Assembly (NCBI GenBank): GCA_036362985.1
Contig: JAYGXS010000004.1
Span: 24,722,161 to 24,786,160 of the forward strand
Length of the DNA stretch: 64,000 nucleotides
Source of the DNA: Ligula intestinalis
Taxonomy: Eukaryota > Platyhelminthes > Cestoda > Diphyllobothriidea > Diphyllobothriidae
Reading direction: 5' to 3'
The notes beneath the pieces were generated by a model. It made no database searches and had not been told where the DNA came from. It saw only the letters and a program-made list of their open reading frames with translations. A program made the translations under genes and the position numbers. Shown here in pieces: positions 22,746 through 34,039 of this stretch; position 1 is the stretch's first letter, and each line of letters opens with the position of its first letter.

Positions 22746-24194
22746 CGAAGTAAAGTTAAACGATATTAAAGCTCTATGCAATATGTATAAAGCGATTAAC
22801 CGTATGGAAAGGATATTGGAACGACTCAGCCGTTTGTAGATAGCTGGAATCCCTGAAAATTGTTAATGGAAGGTGGTCACGGAGATGCTGCTCGTTTTGA
22901 CTAGTGCATGCCACGGCTTCTGAGGCTGGGGATGTTGTGAAAACGAATCCAATAGCTAATGACGAGTGTCCGCCAGAGTGCTAGCTGGTTCGAAATTCCG
23001 AAACTAGTATTTCTCACGGAGGACGAGAAATGTGAACCGCAATTTGAAGCGCGCGCTATATGCTTGACCGAAGCGAGGCAACACGCTAGAAATAAACTTT
23101 TATATCTTTCGTGTCATGGTATATAATAAATCTTGATTACTTACGGTTCTGAACTATTCCCTAACTATGCTAGTCTTCAGATAAGAAAATAATAAAAAAA
23201 CGAAGCACTATTTCTAGTTCTCACCAACACGCCAACGCGAGGATAGACGCTCCCAATCGTATAAAACACAAGGAGGCCATGGGCCAAACATATTTCCCTA
23301 CGTATACATTTTTGGTTTTTCACAGTCTGAACCATGCGAGAGGGTGGGTGAATTGGAATTGATTAGTTTACTGTCCCTCCCAATTGATTGGCTATTTGGA
23401 TTTTTCTTAGGTATGTCTGTGATGCTGAGGGCAACCTTACACAAGCCCTAGGTTACGCCGTCTCTGTGAGTTTTTGGCTTAACCTGAAATAAAGTGGAGC
23501 CGCAGGTGATGAGCAGCACTATCTACGAGCATTTCAAGTAACGAGCGAGCCACTAACGGAAAATTTGTTTCTACTGAAGAGCTTCCGCTCAGTTAACCAG
23601 TTGTCAGTGCGTGTCTGTGCCTTTGTCCGCCGATGAGTCTTGCTCCCAAGGCGTGGGTCCTCGGTCGTCTACAGCCAGTCAGTGAACTGGTACAATTTGA
23701 TTGGCTACAGTTCGCAGTACGGGTGTTTTACATGACGAGCCCCGTGCCGCAATGCATTAAACTCGTTAACCGAGGCCCTACTGTATTCTATCCCATCAGG
23801 AGAGTTCCACTTTTCAGACCAGCAGTTGAGGCTGCTCCAGTTGCTTGACACGCTCGCTGACTGCGAAAAAAGCATAAGTGCTTTGAGCTTTTCCTATAGA
23901 TTCACTACTTTTACGGTGGCTCCACATGAGGCCCGCACGCTCGCTTATTCCGTGCTGCTTCACCCCGGGAACAGAGTCTTCTGTATACTTATAGTTCGCA
24001 GCTTTCCGAGACCATTGTCTCAGACTAATAAACATTTGTTGGATAAAAATAACGGATTTTAATATTTTGAAGTTCCTGCCTAAACTGTATTAACCCCTCA
24101 GTTTTTGCGGTAAGCACTATTTATTGCTGCTCTTGCAATGGATTTCTTATGTCTCTCGCCTTTCTTTTCTATTTCCTCTGCCACTGATGCTCAG
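22746..24194. other. End of intron 1, no recognised gene
   Basis: AT-rich with short frames. It ends in the pyrimidine tract and AG of the exon 2 acceptor. Confidence 0.5.
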
Positions 24195-25557
24195 CTATCT
24201 GGTGGAACACCGGGGTGCCGATCTACACGAGTACGATGATCTCGGCCGCCTTCCGGTCCACATCGCGGCCACCTTCGGTCGCCCAGTCGTCCTGTCCTAC
24301 CTCATCGATCAGCTGTCCCACAATCTGCGTCCCAGCTTCGTGCCCACCCTATTCCTCGAAGCTCTTAATGACTTAAATGAGTCGGATGAGGATAAGAACG
24401 AATCCAAACCCGCTGCCCGTACTAGTGGCGGTGGTGGTGGTGGCGGTGATGATGCTGTTGCCGGTGCTGTTGCTCATCCCCATACCCTGGGAACCCACTT
24501 CACTGGTGGGAAGAATCCCGCCGACTTGGCCAGAGTTGCCGCCGCGGCCAACTACCTGGACAACACACAACGCACCCCACTGCATTGTGCCAGCTCTGAG
24601 GAGGCTGTCAATGACTATCCTCAGTGTATGGCCATCCTCCTGGAGGCTGGTGGTGATCCAATGCTGCGCACTGTCCAAGGCAAGACTGCACTAGATCTGG
24701 CCTACGAGGCCGGTCGAGCCAAGGTCCTCATTGACATCATGCCGACAGAGATGATGGTGGAACTGCTAATGCGCATCAACGACGTCGTACCCCGCGCTGT
24801 GCTTGAGGAACTTTCCACTCAACAGGACAAGAATGTGTCCCCCGAGGTTCCCGGTGGTCCCGCCGATGCCAGGCTGCGTTCTCCATCCCGTGCCACCGGT
24901 CCCAAGGCAAGAACTCGTCAGTTTAGTTCGGTCATCCGACGGTTGGCCGACAATGGCAAGGAGCCGAAGCTGCTTGGTAAGGGAAAAATGCAAGACGGAG
25001 TGAAGGTGCCGGAGAGCGTCAATCTTGTGCTGGTGTGGCGTAAGATCCTTCTCAACGATGACGTGGAGTTGCTAGAGACCTTCCGAGATTCTCTCATCTG
25101 GGCCCGCAGTACACCCGACTACATGAAGAAGAAGAGGGAGCTGCGGGGTAGGGCAATGCATGGTGCTTCACAGAACCGCTTCTCACCAGCCGACTTTGAG
25201 ACCTCGCAGGGCCTAACTTCAGGTCAGCGAGCGGAGCTGTTTTCTGACTGCTATGAGAACGGTACCGGTGTCTACTCGCACATTCAAACTAACTTTGCAA
25301 CCAACCTAAAGACACATGATTTTTTGACTATTCTACGAAGCCTGACGGGTTTGGTCGTATTTGAGCAGCTCTCTGTGGACGGTGTGGTACTTCTGGCTCC
25401 ACTGCACACTTCTCTTCTCTTCCTGGCCGTTATTTGTGGCCGATTTAGAATAGCGGAGATGCTGTTGCGAATGCGACAGTTCGATCAGATCCCCGCCTGT
25501 GTACTGGTTGTCCTGATCCTGAATAGACTTTATCGAGAACCTACGTTTCCAGAACAG
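24195..25557 (+). CDS. Exon 2 of ankyrin/TRPM-type TRP channel (residues 182-636)
   Basis: Middle exon. The acceptor is a long pyrimidine tract ending GCTCAG at 24194, and the donor is CAG|GTAAGA at 25558 (phase 0). It continues the ankyrin stack (LGRLPVHIAATFGRPVVLSYLI, about 198-219). A low-complexity insert with seven glycines (260-266) follows, then two more repeats (TPLHCAS near 309, KTALDLAYEAGRAKVLIDI near 345-363). A polar linker (about 390-450) leads to a helical segment (about 458-478, starting NLVLVWRKILL) and to LLFLAVICGRFRIAEMLLRM (about 589-608). The last segment, followed by a helix ending LNRLY, resembles the MHR4 region of TRPM channels, in which a short helical pair of this pattern precedes the pre-S1 domain. 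Ankyrin repeats are cytosolic protein-interaction or gating modules. Translation upstream of 24195 is intron read-through and not protein. Confidence 0.92.
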
Positions 25558-25911
25558 GTAAGATTTTCATGCAGCTATTAAGTGCGCTGTGTTCATTACT
25601 TTTGCAAACTGTATGTGTTCGAAAAAAGGCAAGCTATGGTTAGAGCGTGTTGTTCACTCTAGGTGACCATTTGTTCTTCTCAAAAACTCCATTCAGAACA
25701 TTCTTTCGGCTTTCTTTTCTCGCCACCTTCTCTCCAATAAAAACTGGCACTTTAGTTGCTACAACTACTGACCCGCAACCCGATTGTAATTATGTTGTCA
25801 GCCGATAACTTTAGGATTCCTCTTCTCTACAAAATCGCATTCTATAAATTTTAATCATAGAGCAGTCGGTGAACATTTACTCCTCATGTAGCCTAAGAAA
25901 AGAAAATGGGA

Positions 25912-25944
25912 AAGAAGAAGAAGAAGAAGAAGAAGAAGAAGAAG
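25912..25944 (+). repeat. (GAA)n microsatellite
   Basis: About eleven uninterrupted GAA/AAG units some 350 bp into intron 2. Similar short runs border members of the hairpin element family elsewhere in the window. Confidence 0.9.
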
Positions 25945-26059
25945 CAGAGGAAAAAATTGTAGAAGAAGCATGCGAAGAAACGTTCACTGAGATAGGACTA
26001 GTGCATAGAAATAGCTTGACGTAGCGAGCGAAGGCAGGATATCAGTAATTAATTTAACT

Positions 26060-26312
26060 GAAATAACGGCAAAGTTACTTTAAGAAGTGCACCTTCTTTA
26101 CCCTAGCTCCAGCATTTCATCTCATGGAAACGGTGGTTTTAAGGGTTTTGAGGGTGGGAAAATAGGATAGGCAGTTATTAAATTATATTCCACTGCCTAT
26201 CCTAATATTCCACACATAAAACCCCTATAACCACCTTTTCCGTCGGACAAAATGCTGGGACAAGAGGTATATGATATGCATTTCTTAAACTACTGTTGCA
26301 CTTTTATCGGAT
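26060..26312. mobile_element. Foldback (MITE-like) element with long inverted ends
   Basis: The left half (TTTAAGAAGTGCACC, CCTAGCTCCAGCATTT, GGAAACGGTGG, GGGTGGGAAAATAGGATAGG) is repeated in inverted orientation in the right half (CCTATCCTAATATTCC, CCACCTTTTCCGTCGGAC, AAAATGCTGGGAC, GCATTTCTTAAACTAC). The arms are about 100 bp around a short AT-rich centre. No transposase is encoded. Related single arms lie at 26950-27050 (left type) and at 27411-27525 and 28130-28245 (right type). Confidence 0.75.
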
Positions 26313-26949
26313 AAGTACCTCAATTTTAACACTTCCCTTGAATATAACCCAAGCTAAAACGCTATCTTGACACAAACACTGGTAATCTTTGAAATTAGCA
26401 CAAGGCCACAGGGAGGGGAAGTGAGCTCCTTTTCAAAACGCTTGCCAGTTTTATGTTTATTCTAGACTTGCTGCATGTGTAGTACTCATTATAAGTGTTA
26501 AAGTGGCTGCCGAATTGCCACGGTATATGCTGGCGGCAGTGGCTCCTGCAGTTTGTACTTGTTTTAAAGTAGTTTATTAAAAGAATTCTGTAGCTTAGCA
26601 ACCCAGTGATTTTGAAGCATAGCTGTGGGCCATGCATATCTCCCTTCACTTGGAACATCGCTATGGCTTTCGTAAAATTCTTAAAAAATATAATCTTATT
26701 TGAGGTACTTGAGGGACGCCTTCATACTAAATATATAGGAATTTAAGATGTACAGGGGAGAGATTTGAACCATCGCTGACGTGACATTTCAGCAGACATA
26801 TCCGGGGCAAATATCACTGAGCATCTAGATACATTTGGGGTTACATTTTATTCAACAAGATCATGCGACAAATTAAGTGCACGATTGAACAGACATGCAC
26901 CCAATCTAAATTCTTCTTCCTAAGCAGCATAATAGTTATTTCGGCAACA
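26313..26949. other. Intronic stretch with no recognised gene
   Basis: Short frames only. No repeat was recognised. Confidence 0.45.
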
Positions 26950-27525
26950 GTAGTTTAAGTAGCACACCCCATATTCCCCTAGTTCCAGCATTTGTCCTAT
27001 AGAAACGTTGGTAATAGGGGCCTTATGTGTGAAAAATAAGGATAGCCAGTGAAATATACTAAAATAACTGCTATATGCATTTTTATTTTATTGTATTTAG
27101 AAATGTTGTTGATTTATATCTGTAGACTTTCCTATCCTGCATAATCGTTTAGGTTATTGCGGAAAAATGGATTATCAAAATGCAACTTTTTTGAAATTCC
27201 TGAAAAAATAGCAATGATGGTTCGGAGGTCGTTTACTTCAACTTATCTGAGGTCCAACTTATAGTTCTGGCGTAAGATTAGTATCGTGTGCGGCACGAAG
27301 CACCAGACACACCTTAAATTTAAATGCAGAACAACTTGCTCCCAGCGGCCGCGGGAAACATATTCAACTACCTTTCTTCACTTTACGCTTACTTCTAAAA
27401 AATTTCTTCCCTGCCCATTCTATTTACCCACCCAAAACACTCCTTTAATCACCGTTTCCGTAGGACAAAATGCTGGAGCTAGGGATATATGAAGTGCACT
27501 TCTTAAACTACCTTTGCCGAAAAAA
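26950..27525. mobile_element. Second foldback element of the same family with a longer interior
   Basis: The left arm (AGTAGTTTAAGTAGCACACC, CCTAGTTCCAGCATTTGTCC, GAAACGTTGG) is at 26950-27050. The inverted right arm (CACCGTTTCCGTAGGACAAA, ATGCTGGAGCTAGG, AAGTGCACTTCTTAAACTAC) is at 27411-27510. The interior is about 360 bp without coding capacity. The right arm lies inside the sequence that is repeated across the assembly gap. Confidence 0.6.
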
Positions 27526-27970
27526 ATTAAGCTTCCTAGGATTTTGCACAAAACCACTTGCATTGTTAGGGTCTTCTTTCTCGTGTGAATGCAGCACCGC
27601 CATCGTCTATTAGGTGGCGTCCAATAAGGCTGCAATAGAAAAAAGTAAAAAGACATGTCACTTAAAGAAGGACAAATTACGAAGTCGAGGTTGGTGTTAT
27701 CCTGTGGTCCAGGTTTTTCACGGGCAATGTGTTTTCCTTCATAGTTAAGCCGCCTTTAGGTAGTGCGGCATCCGAATTATTTGTGCAACTTCCGATCAAT
27801 AACTTATTTACTGTCTACGGGGGTGTCGAGCTAGCACAGCAAAAAGGGCAATTTTGGAGTTTGACTTTAAAAGTTCTTTGCTTTAACCCCGGGAACAAAC
27901 TTCTTTAAAATAAGCTCCTGTAAGAAAACGACGTAGAATTTTCCGTTCTTGCTGAAAGTGATATTTATCA
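27356..27970 (+). repeat. Left copy of a ~615-bp near-identical repeat abutting the gap
   Basis: Runs from AAACATATTCAACTACC to GTGATATTTATCA, whose last base is the last base before the N run. It is nearly identical to 28071-28692, with a few substitutions and a 4-5 base indel near the AATAAGGCTGC / CCATTATAAAGGCTGC site. Confidence 0.95.
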
Positions 27971-28070
27971 NNNNNNNNNNNNNNNNNNNNNNNNNNNNNN
28001 NNNNNNNNNNNNNNNNNNNNNNNNNNNNNNNNNNNNNNNNNNNNNNNNNNNNNNNNNNNNNNNNNNNNNN
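27971..28070. other. Assembly gap (100 N), probably spurious
   Basis: The sequence before the gap repeats directly after it, with the copies ending and starting exactly at the gap edges. This is the signature of two overlapping contig ends that were not merged. Confidence 0.97.
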
Positions 28071-28692
28071 AAACATATTCAAATACCTTTCTTCACTTTA
28101 CACTTACTTCTAATAAATTTCTTCCCTGCCCATCCTATTTTCCCACCCTAAACACTCCTTTAATCACCGTTTCCGTAGGACAAAATGCTGGAGCTAGGGA
28201 TATATGAAGTGCACTTCTTAAACTACCTTTGCCGAAAAAAATTAAGCTTCCTGGGATTTTGCACAAAACCACTTGCATTGTTAGGGTCTTCTTTCTCGTG
28301 TGAATGCAGCACCGCCATCGTCTATTAGGTGGCGTCCAATCCATTATAAAGGCTGCAATCGAAAAAGGTAAAAGACATGTAACTTAAAGAAGGACAAATT
28401 ACGAAGTCGAGGTTGGTGTTATCCTGTGGTCCAGATTTTTCACGGGCAATGTGTTTTCCTTCATAGTTAAGCCGCCTTTAGGTAGTGCGGCATCCGAATT
28501 ATTTGTGCAACTTCTGATCAATAACTTATTTACTGTCTACGGGGGTGCCGAGCTAGCACAGCAAAAAGGGCAATTTTGGAGTTTGACTTTAAAAGTTCTT
28601 TGCTTTAACCCCGGGAACAAACTTCTTAAAAATAAGCTCCTGTAGGAAAACGACGTAGAATTTTCCGTTCTTGCTGAAAGTGATATTTATCA
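28071..28692 (+). repeat. Right copy of the ~615-bp near-identical repeat abutting the gap
   Basis: Begins with AAACATATTCAAATACC at the first base after the N run and matches 27356-27970 to GTGATATTTATCA. It then continues into new sequence. Confidence 0.95.
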
Positions 28693-29780
28693 GAGCGCTG
28701 GATTTCAGTATGTCCTATGTGATTTAGATTACACCGTAGCCTTTTAAAGGAAATGATGCTATGCCTGTGACGATTTAAATATTTGATTTTGTTGGTTTCT
28801 TCCAATTTTGTGCATAACAATGAGTTTAAAAAATGAATCACACGTAGGCCACGTCAGAATCGGAAAAATGGCAGTTCTCTAACGGGTGGCATCGCCTTGA
28901 AAAAGTGATTGTTATTTTATCAAGGGACTCTATCGTATGCTAGGCCTTTTCTTACATTCGGCGTCGTTGCAAACGCGAATTTTATTGTGAATTGTCACAC
29001 TGTCACCCTTTTTTCTGATACTTTTGCAGCCCTGCGAAAAATAAGGCAAATATACTTGTTTCAATGAATATTCTGAATGTTACGTCGCTTTTCGAAAGTG
29101 CGCGTTTTCACACCCCTTTCGCAGTTCTCGTACTTTTGAAGAACCGTGAATGTTAAACATGTGATAAACAATTACTAAAATAGCTTTACAGTGGTTTCGT
29201 GTTTCACTGGTTGGAATGGTATTGGCCTGCTGAGAGGTTCCGGTCTCTTTCTCACACACATACAATCTATATTTTGCTAAGGACCACTAACTGGTACTGC
29301 AGAATCATCCGAATATTTAAATCCTATTTGCAGAAATGGGAAATTTTTTTTGCTGTCCGCCAGTTCTATTTAAATGTTTTTTAATCTGTAGGATTCAGTA
29401 GACAAATCGCACCTTTCACCGATAGGAAGAACACTCGATGAGACGACCAGAAGGGGAGTTGCATCTCGTGCTTGATACATTTAAATAGCGCGCCACGCAC
29501 AACTTGGTTTCCATCGCACGTACCAGGATCTCAAGAGTGCGGCTCCCATTGAAAAAAAAACAAACGGAGTGGGATATAGAAAGCAGTAAGTATGTGTCGC
29601 GCGTAACCATGGCTTCACTTAGTACTTCTGCGGCCATCTCCGATTGCAATGTCTTGGGCCATGACCTATTTGGGAAAAGAGGGCGATAAATGCTAGCAAG
29701 TTATCATTAGCACCCTCTAATAATAGAGCTGTTATTATTTGCTTGTGGTAAGTTATTCTGTGACCCATAGCGCTTCGGTG
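28693..29780. other. Intronic stretch with no recognised gene
   Basis: Short frames only. Confidence 0.45.
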
Positions 29781-29880
29781 AAAAGAATAAGAAGACGGAA
29801 TTGCTGGGACAAGAACTTTATTTGCCTGATGTTCCGGATTCCAGTTCAAACCTATTTTCAGACCTAGCATCAGATATGGG
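29781..29880 (+). mobile_element. Single-arm relic of the hairpin element family
   Basis: AAGAATAAGAAGACGGAATT, GCTGGGACAAGAACTTTATT and TGCCTGATGTTCCGGATTCC follow the same order as one arm of the element at 4906-5177: purine edge, GCTGGGACAA, TTTATTCGCCTGACGTTTCG. No inverted partner is present. Confidence 0.6.
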
Positions 29881-31505
29881 CAATTCGTACACTAAGATTG
29901 CAGTATTTATAGGATACAATCGCTATTCCTATGAAAAATAACGGTTCCTTCTTCATCAAGGATGATTGCAATCGGAGTTGCCAATCGCTGGATGATCGGT
30001 GTGCGGGGCTTGATCTGCTAAAATGTGCTTATAAGGCCGAATAGCATTTTATGGGACATGTAAGGAAGAATTATCTCCTATTTATTAGTGGGGTTCATCT
30101 CATCTCTTGCAGGCTTAGCAATATATGAAAGACACAGCGCAATGGAGAGAGAGGGAGGGAGGGAGGAAGAAGTTACTCCACTTTTTATTTTCTCACTATA
30201 TTCCTAGGGGCACTTGGTAAGACTATCGCATCGCTAAAGGTCTCGTTTATGGGGAAAACCTTGTAGTCAACCTGGAGGATGCAAGTTGACGGGTCGTGCA
30301 AGGTTTGCGTCAGTAAATTGACGTCTGGCGCGTGCAGAGGAACAAATACCCCAGCAGCCGACCGGCCCAGACTCGACGCTTCCCTTTAACGGGGATAGAA
30401 ATGGCTGACGGGGTCATTTCTGTGACAGTAGTTGCTCCTTAAATCCGGCTAAAGTATTACTGAACAATAGAGCTGGCCGTCATTGGACATGACACATGAA
30501 ATACTTTCGTACAATTGGAACCATTAATGCAAACCGAATCAGGCGTACTAGGAAAAGTATCTGGAAAATACAATCTTGACATTTTAATTGGCGGGGACGA
30601 CAACAGATTGTCGTTCCTTCCTCCGGCTTATTACATAGTAGGGGGCTGACGTTGCATGATTGACGCAACACTGGCGTCTCAACTTTCGCCGTTTCCTTTT
30701 CTGCCGAATATAGTTTTTTTATACTTTTTGAAATACCTGGATGTTTTCTTTCCACCTCTAATACATATCCTTTCTCAAAGTAGCGGGAAATTGGGGCTGA
30801 TGGCGCAACCTATGATGAAAGAAAACATCAGCTGTTTAGTGATCACTGAAAAAGAGTCAGTGCACTATACTTATAGTTCGTTTCATTTCTGATAAAAACG
30901 TCAGCAACGACTTATTTCAAAATCTTGGATACTCTAGTTATTTTTCCACGATTCCTTTGAAAAGCTTATCTTTTAATCTTTCCATAATCTGTGACACAAA
31001 GCTCAGAGGACACACAATTTATATTACCACACGCACGCATTTAGTCATGTTAGTTGGTAAAATTTGCTATTCATTTGCTCCTCCTTTCCTCTTCACCAAC
31101 AAAGTTAAACTACTTTCAGTCCGAGGGGAGGGGGGACTTCTTTACGAATAGAGCATCTGCAAAGCGACCTGCATTTCAAAAACCTCTCTTTAATCTCTGT
31201 TATAATCTTAACGTACGCAAATGGCAGAGATTGCATGGATCCCTTCATCAATTTTGTGTCACGTGCATACTTGATCATCTTGCCTGATTACTAGTTGCGA
31301 CCAACTGCACGAAAAGTGCTGAACTCGCGGTAACAGGTGGTTTTTTCCCGGGTGAACTACACCCTTTACACGACGGCCAGCTCATACTGCACAAAGGATA
31401 AACCGATTGGTCATAAATCTAATCCGTCTGAGGTATGAACCAGTAGTTAGACTCAAAAACCCGCGTAGAATACTGTTTGTTGATAAACATGGCTGCCAAA
31501 GGCGG
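29881..31505. other. Intronic stretch with no recognised gene; GA/GGGA-rich run near 30145-30170
   Basis: A short purine simple repeat and otherwise short frames. Confidence 0.45.
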
Positions 31506-31645
31506 GGAAGACTGGAAATTGCCAATTATGTCTTATTAACCGTCATAAACCAGGCATACCCAACCAAATGTAGTGCCCCACCCGAGGATCGAACTCGTGA
31601 TCTGCTGAGTAAAAGTCCGACGCTTTAAAATTTGAGCCACTTGCG
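31506..31645 (-). mobile_element. tRNA-derived SINE (family A), minus orientation
   Basis: The minus strand reads AAGTGGCTCAAATTTTAAAG (A-box side), then TCACGAGTTCGATCCTCGGG (B box), then GGGGCACTACATTTGGTTGG and a tail with GGTTAATAAGAC. The order matches the copies at 11030 and 32350. Confidence 0.72.
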
Positions 31646-32345
31646 TATTGTGCTATCAGGAGGTATTTTTACTCATTGATGAACGCTCACCGACTGCTAA
31701 CGGAAAGGTCTGCCCATCTGTCTAAGACTACTGGTCGCTACGGCTGCTGTCAGGACCCGAGAAATGGGGCCAAAGTCAGAATAGGACAGGCGATTTCCGT
31801 TAGCAGTAGGTGAACGTTCGTCCACGGATGTCTATTTCATTTTTCAGGCGACCGCAGGCCCACCAAAATTAACGGCTCTTGCGTTAATTGCTGGGAGGGG
31901 GTCCTATTTGATGTGAGGACTGTTCGCCTGCCTATATCGGAGTCTTTGATTGCTCTTATTCCATAGCCTTGGTTGTTGATTCTTAGCGCGATGACAATTC
32001 CGCAATTTAACTCACTGTCGCACGAACTGTTGGTGATCGCGCGAATAAGTACTTTGCCTAGGCAAACACTCATCAGGGAAAATTACGATCAATAAATATT
32101 TAATGGGCTAGCCACCGCAGCCGTTTCGCAACTGAATCATGGAGCTCGCCTCGTTGCTACTATCACTGGCTAATAAGCATCTCAATCTCTCGGGTCTTTG
32201 ACTGAAATGCTATTAGCACAAGATACTGGCTGCTGTGTGGCTTCTGGCCAGGCAGAAGAATGCGTCCCAAGGCACGGCGGGAGGAGTGATTTCCGTTAGC
32301 GATCGACGAACTTTCATCAACGAAAGTCAAAATCTCCCGATCTAA
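31646..32345. other. Intronic stretch with no recognised gene
   Basis: A CGTTAGCAGT(A/C)GGTGA-like word occurs in both orientations near 31690 and 31800, an imperfect inverted repeat. Nothing else was seen. Confidence 0.4.
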
Positions 32346-32515
32346 ATCGGCAAGACAACGAGCTTGTGGCTCAGTGGTTAGAACTTTGGACTTCTGATCA
32401 AAAGGTCAGGATTTCGAGCCTCGGATAGCGCAGCACCTTGGGTTGGGTACGATTTTCGAATGGCCGCTAATGAGCTAGATATAGGCATTTCAACCTCCCT
32501 TGTCTTTGCCTGAAA
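32346..32515 (+). mobile_element. tRNA-derived SINE (family A), plus orientation
   Basis: A box GTGGCTCAGTGGTTAGAAC, then GGACTTCTGATCAAAAGG, B box GGATTTCGAGCCTC, then GCAGCACCTTGGGTTGGGTA and GGCCGCTAATGAGC. It gives the family order in the forward direction. The anticodon arm is not tRNA-competent. Confidence 0.75.
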
Positions 32516-32924
32516 TGTAATCTACCCAAGCTACTAGCCACTGTGCGGCTACCCGCCGGACTGTATAATGAGCCCCAAGGCAGAGCGGCAAGATCGAGTT
32601 CTGTTTGCGGTTGGAGGGCATTCTTCAAATCTTTCTTTCTGCATAAGTACTTGTCCCTAGGGGGTTGCCTGTGGAGACAGTAGCTTCCATTTCAAGGTAC
32701 AGCATGGCTCGTAATCCGATTGGTGGAAACACTGCCACCATAGTGAAAAGTCTTTATTGCAATCAACAGAAAAACGAATACCTAAAATTCGAGCTCGAAC
32801 GGTGCATGTCAAGGGGGAACACGGTGCATAAAACAGTCTGCAGCTGGTAGCGTCGTAATCTGAAAGCTGTATGAAGATAGTATTTGTAATGAAACTAATT
32901 ATAAGGGGGTTGGGGACAAACTCG
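32516..32924. other. Intronic stretch with no recognised gene
   Basis: Short frames only. Confidence 0.4.
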
Positions 32925-33005
32925 GTGGCGTCGGTGGGATTTGAACCCATGCTAGAAGGAGAAAGGCTTAAAGACACGATTGTTGAAGTCCTGCTCAACG
33001 CCATG
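32925..33005 (-). mobile_element. tRNA-like SINE fragment (family B type), minus orientation
   Basis: The minus-strand B box GGGTTCAAATCCCACCGACG is preceded by AGCCTTTCTCCTTCTAGCAT, as in the copy at 13770. The A-box half is degraded. Confidence 0.55.
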
Positions 33006-33763
33006 CTTTTGTTTGTAAAAGAACCTGTTGACGGAGTATTTTGAAAAATTGAGAAAAACCAGCATTAGTTGTCAAGATATCCGACAACCTCAAAGGTCGA
33101 ATCTGACGGCGGGACTGAATTTGGCCTTGAGCTTACTATCCCTACTCAGGGATAGGAGCTGGCAGAACAAGACAATCAGCTTTCGTAAGACTTCTTAATG
33201 AAAATTAAAGTCTTCGCTGTGGGCAGCATCTTAGCGAGGCTCACAGCATGCGTTTCCTCGTGGTCTAAGTCGGAGCAGAGTTTTCGTACTGATTATGCTG
33301 ACCTTTATGAATATTCTTCTAGATTATTAGGCATTGAAATAGATTCAGTCCGTTGACCTCCAATTCCTTGTCCTCTTACGATGATGCTGGCCCATTGTGT
33401 AATTTTTTTCCTAGTTATTGTTTACTGGGAACTGAAAGTGGAAGCTTTTATGTCCGTATGTTTATACCTCACTTCGATAGTCTGTCTTATGGACATATTT
33501 TATTTATCATAAATTGCGATCTAGAGCAGCTTTTTAGTTTTTAAGCCTCAAAATATTCATCTAGTAAGCTCTGACTGACCTTTGGTCATACTGTTGATCT
33601 GATGTTGAATTTTATGGCTTACTGCCTCGCAATACGGAGAAAAACCAGGGTGGTTGTACAGGTAGCAAAAGCCTGCTATTAATCTCACAGATTCCGTAGC
33701 GAGCAGATGCTAATCACTCACGTGACGACTTTAACTGACTAGCCTTCATTGCTCTTGTCACGT
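33006..33763. other. Intronic stretch with no recognised gene
   Basis: Short frames only. Confidence 0.4.
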
Positions 33764-34039
33764 CTAAGGAGTGACTGATCTACCGCTATAGAAATAAGTC
33801 GAGTAGCTGACAGCTGAATCAGGGCACAGGAAGTTAAATGATGTCAGTTCTTTTGAAGACAGCTTGTGTACCAGAATTTTATTCTTGGATGATGTTGGAT
33901 CAAGCAGCTTATGAAATTCTTTCTCCAGAGCTGCGTTGAGTGTTATTCTATTCGCGGGTTCGTAACGACACTCTCTACCGAAGAAGTTTTGTGCCGTCCT
34001 CGCCCATGAATTCAGAACATCTTGGATCTTCTTGACCAA
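33764..34039 (-). pseudogene. Possible N-terminal remnant of a Penelope-like element ORF
   Basis: A 91-codon minus-strand frame with FHKLLDPTSSKNKILVHKLS followed by SKELTS. The string VHxLSSKELT preceded by a short basic stretch is what I recall from the N-terminal region of RT/GIY-YIG proteins of PLE type in flatworms. The similarity then fades. No RT motif follows, so this would be an isolated, truncated piece. The call is from memory of the family pattern and should be searched. Confidence 0.4.

Larger units (their letters stand above)
4217..24194 (+). other. Intron 1 of the TRP channel gene (19,978 bp, phase 2)
   Basis: GT donor at 4217 (CAG|GTAGGC) and AG acceptor at 24193-24194 behind a pyrimidine-rich tract. 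The frame and the ankyrin motif are continuous across the join. The intron contains one 100-N gap, so its true length is unknown. It has accumulated retroelements on both strands, annotated separately. No independent host gene is evident inside it. Confidence 0.88.

Noticed and set aside
24124..24194. Hydrophobic leader before exon 2 that looks like a signal peptide
   Set aside because: It is the translated pyrimidine tract of the splice acceptor. The exon starts at 24195, as the ankyrin motif and phase show.
27356..28692. Genuine tandem duplication around the gap
   Set aside because: The copies meet the N run exactly on both sides, which is better explained by unmerged contig overlap.
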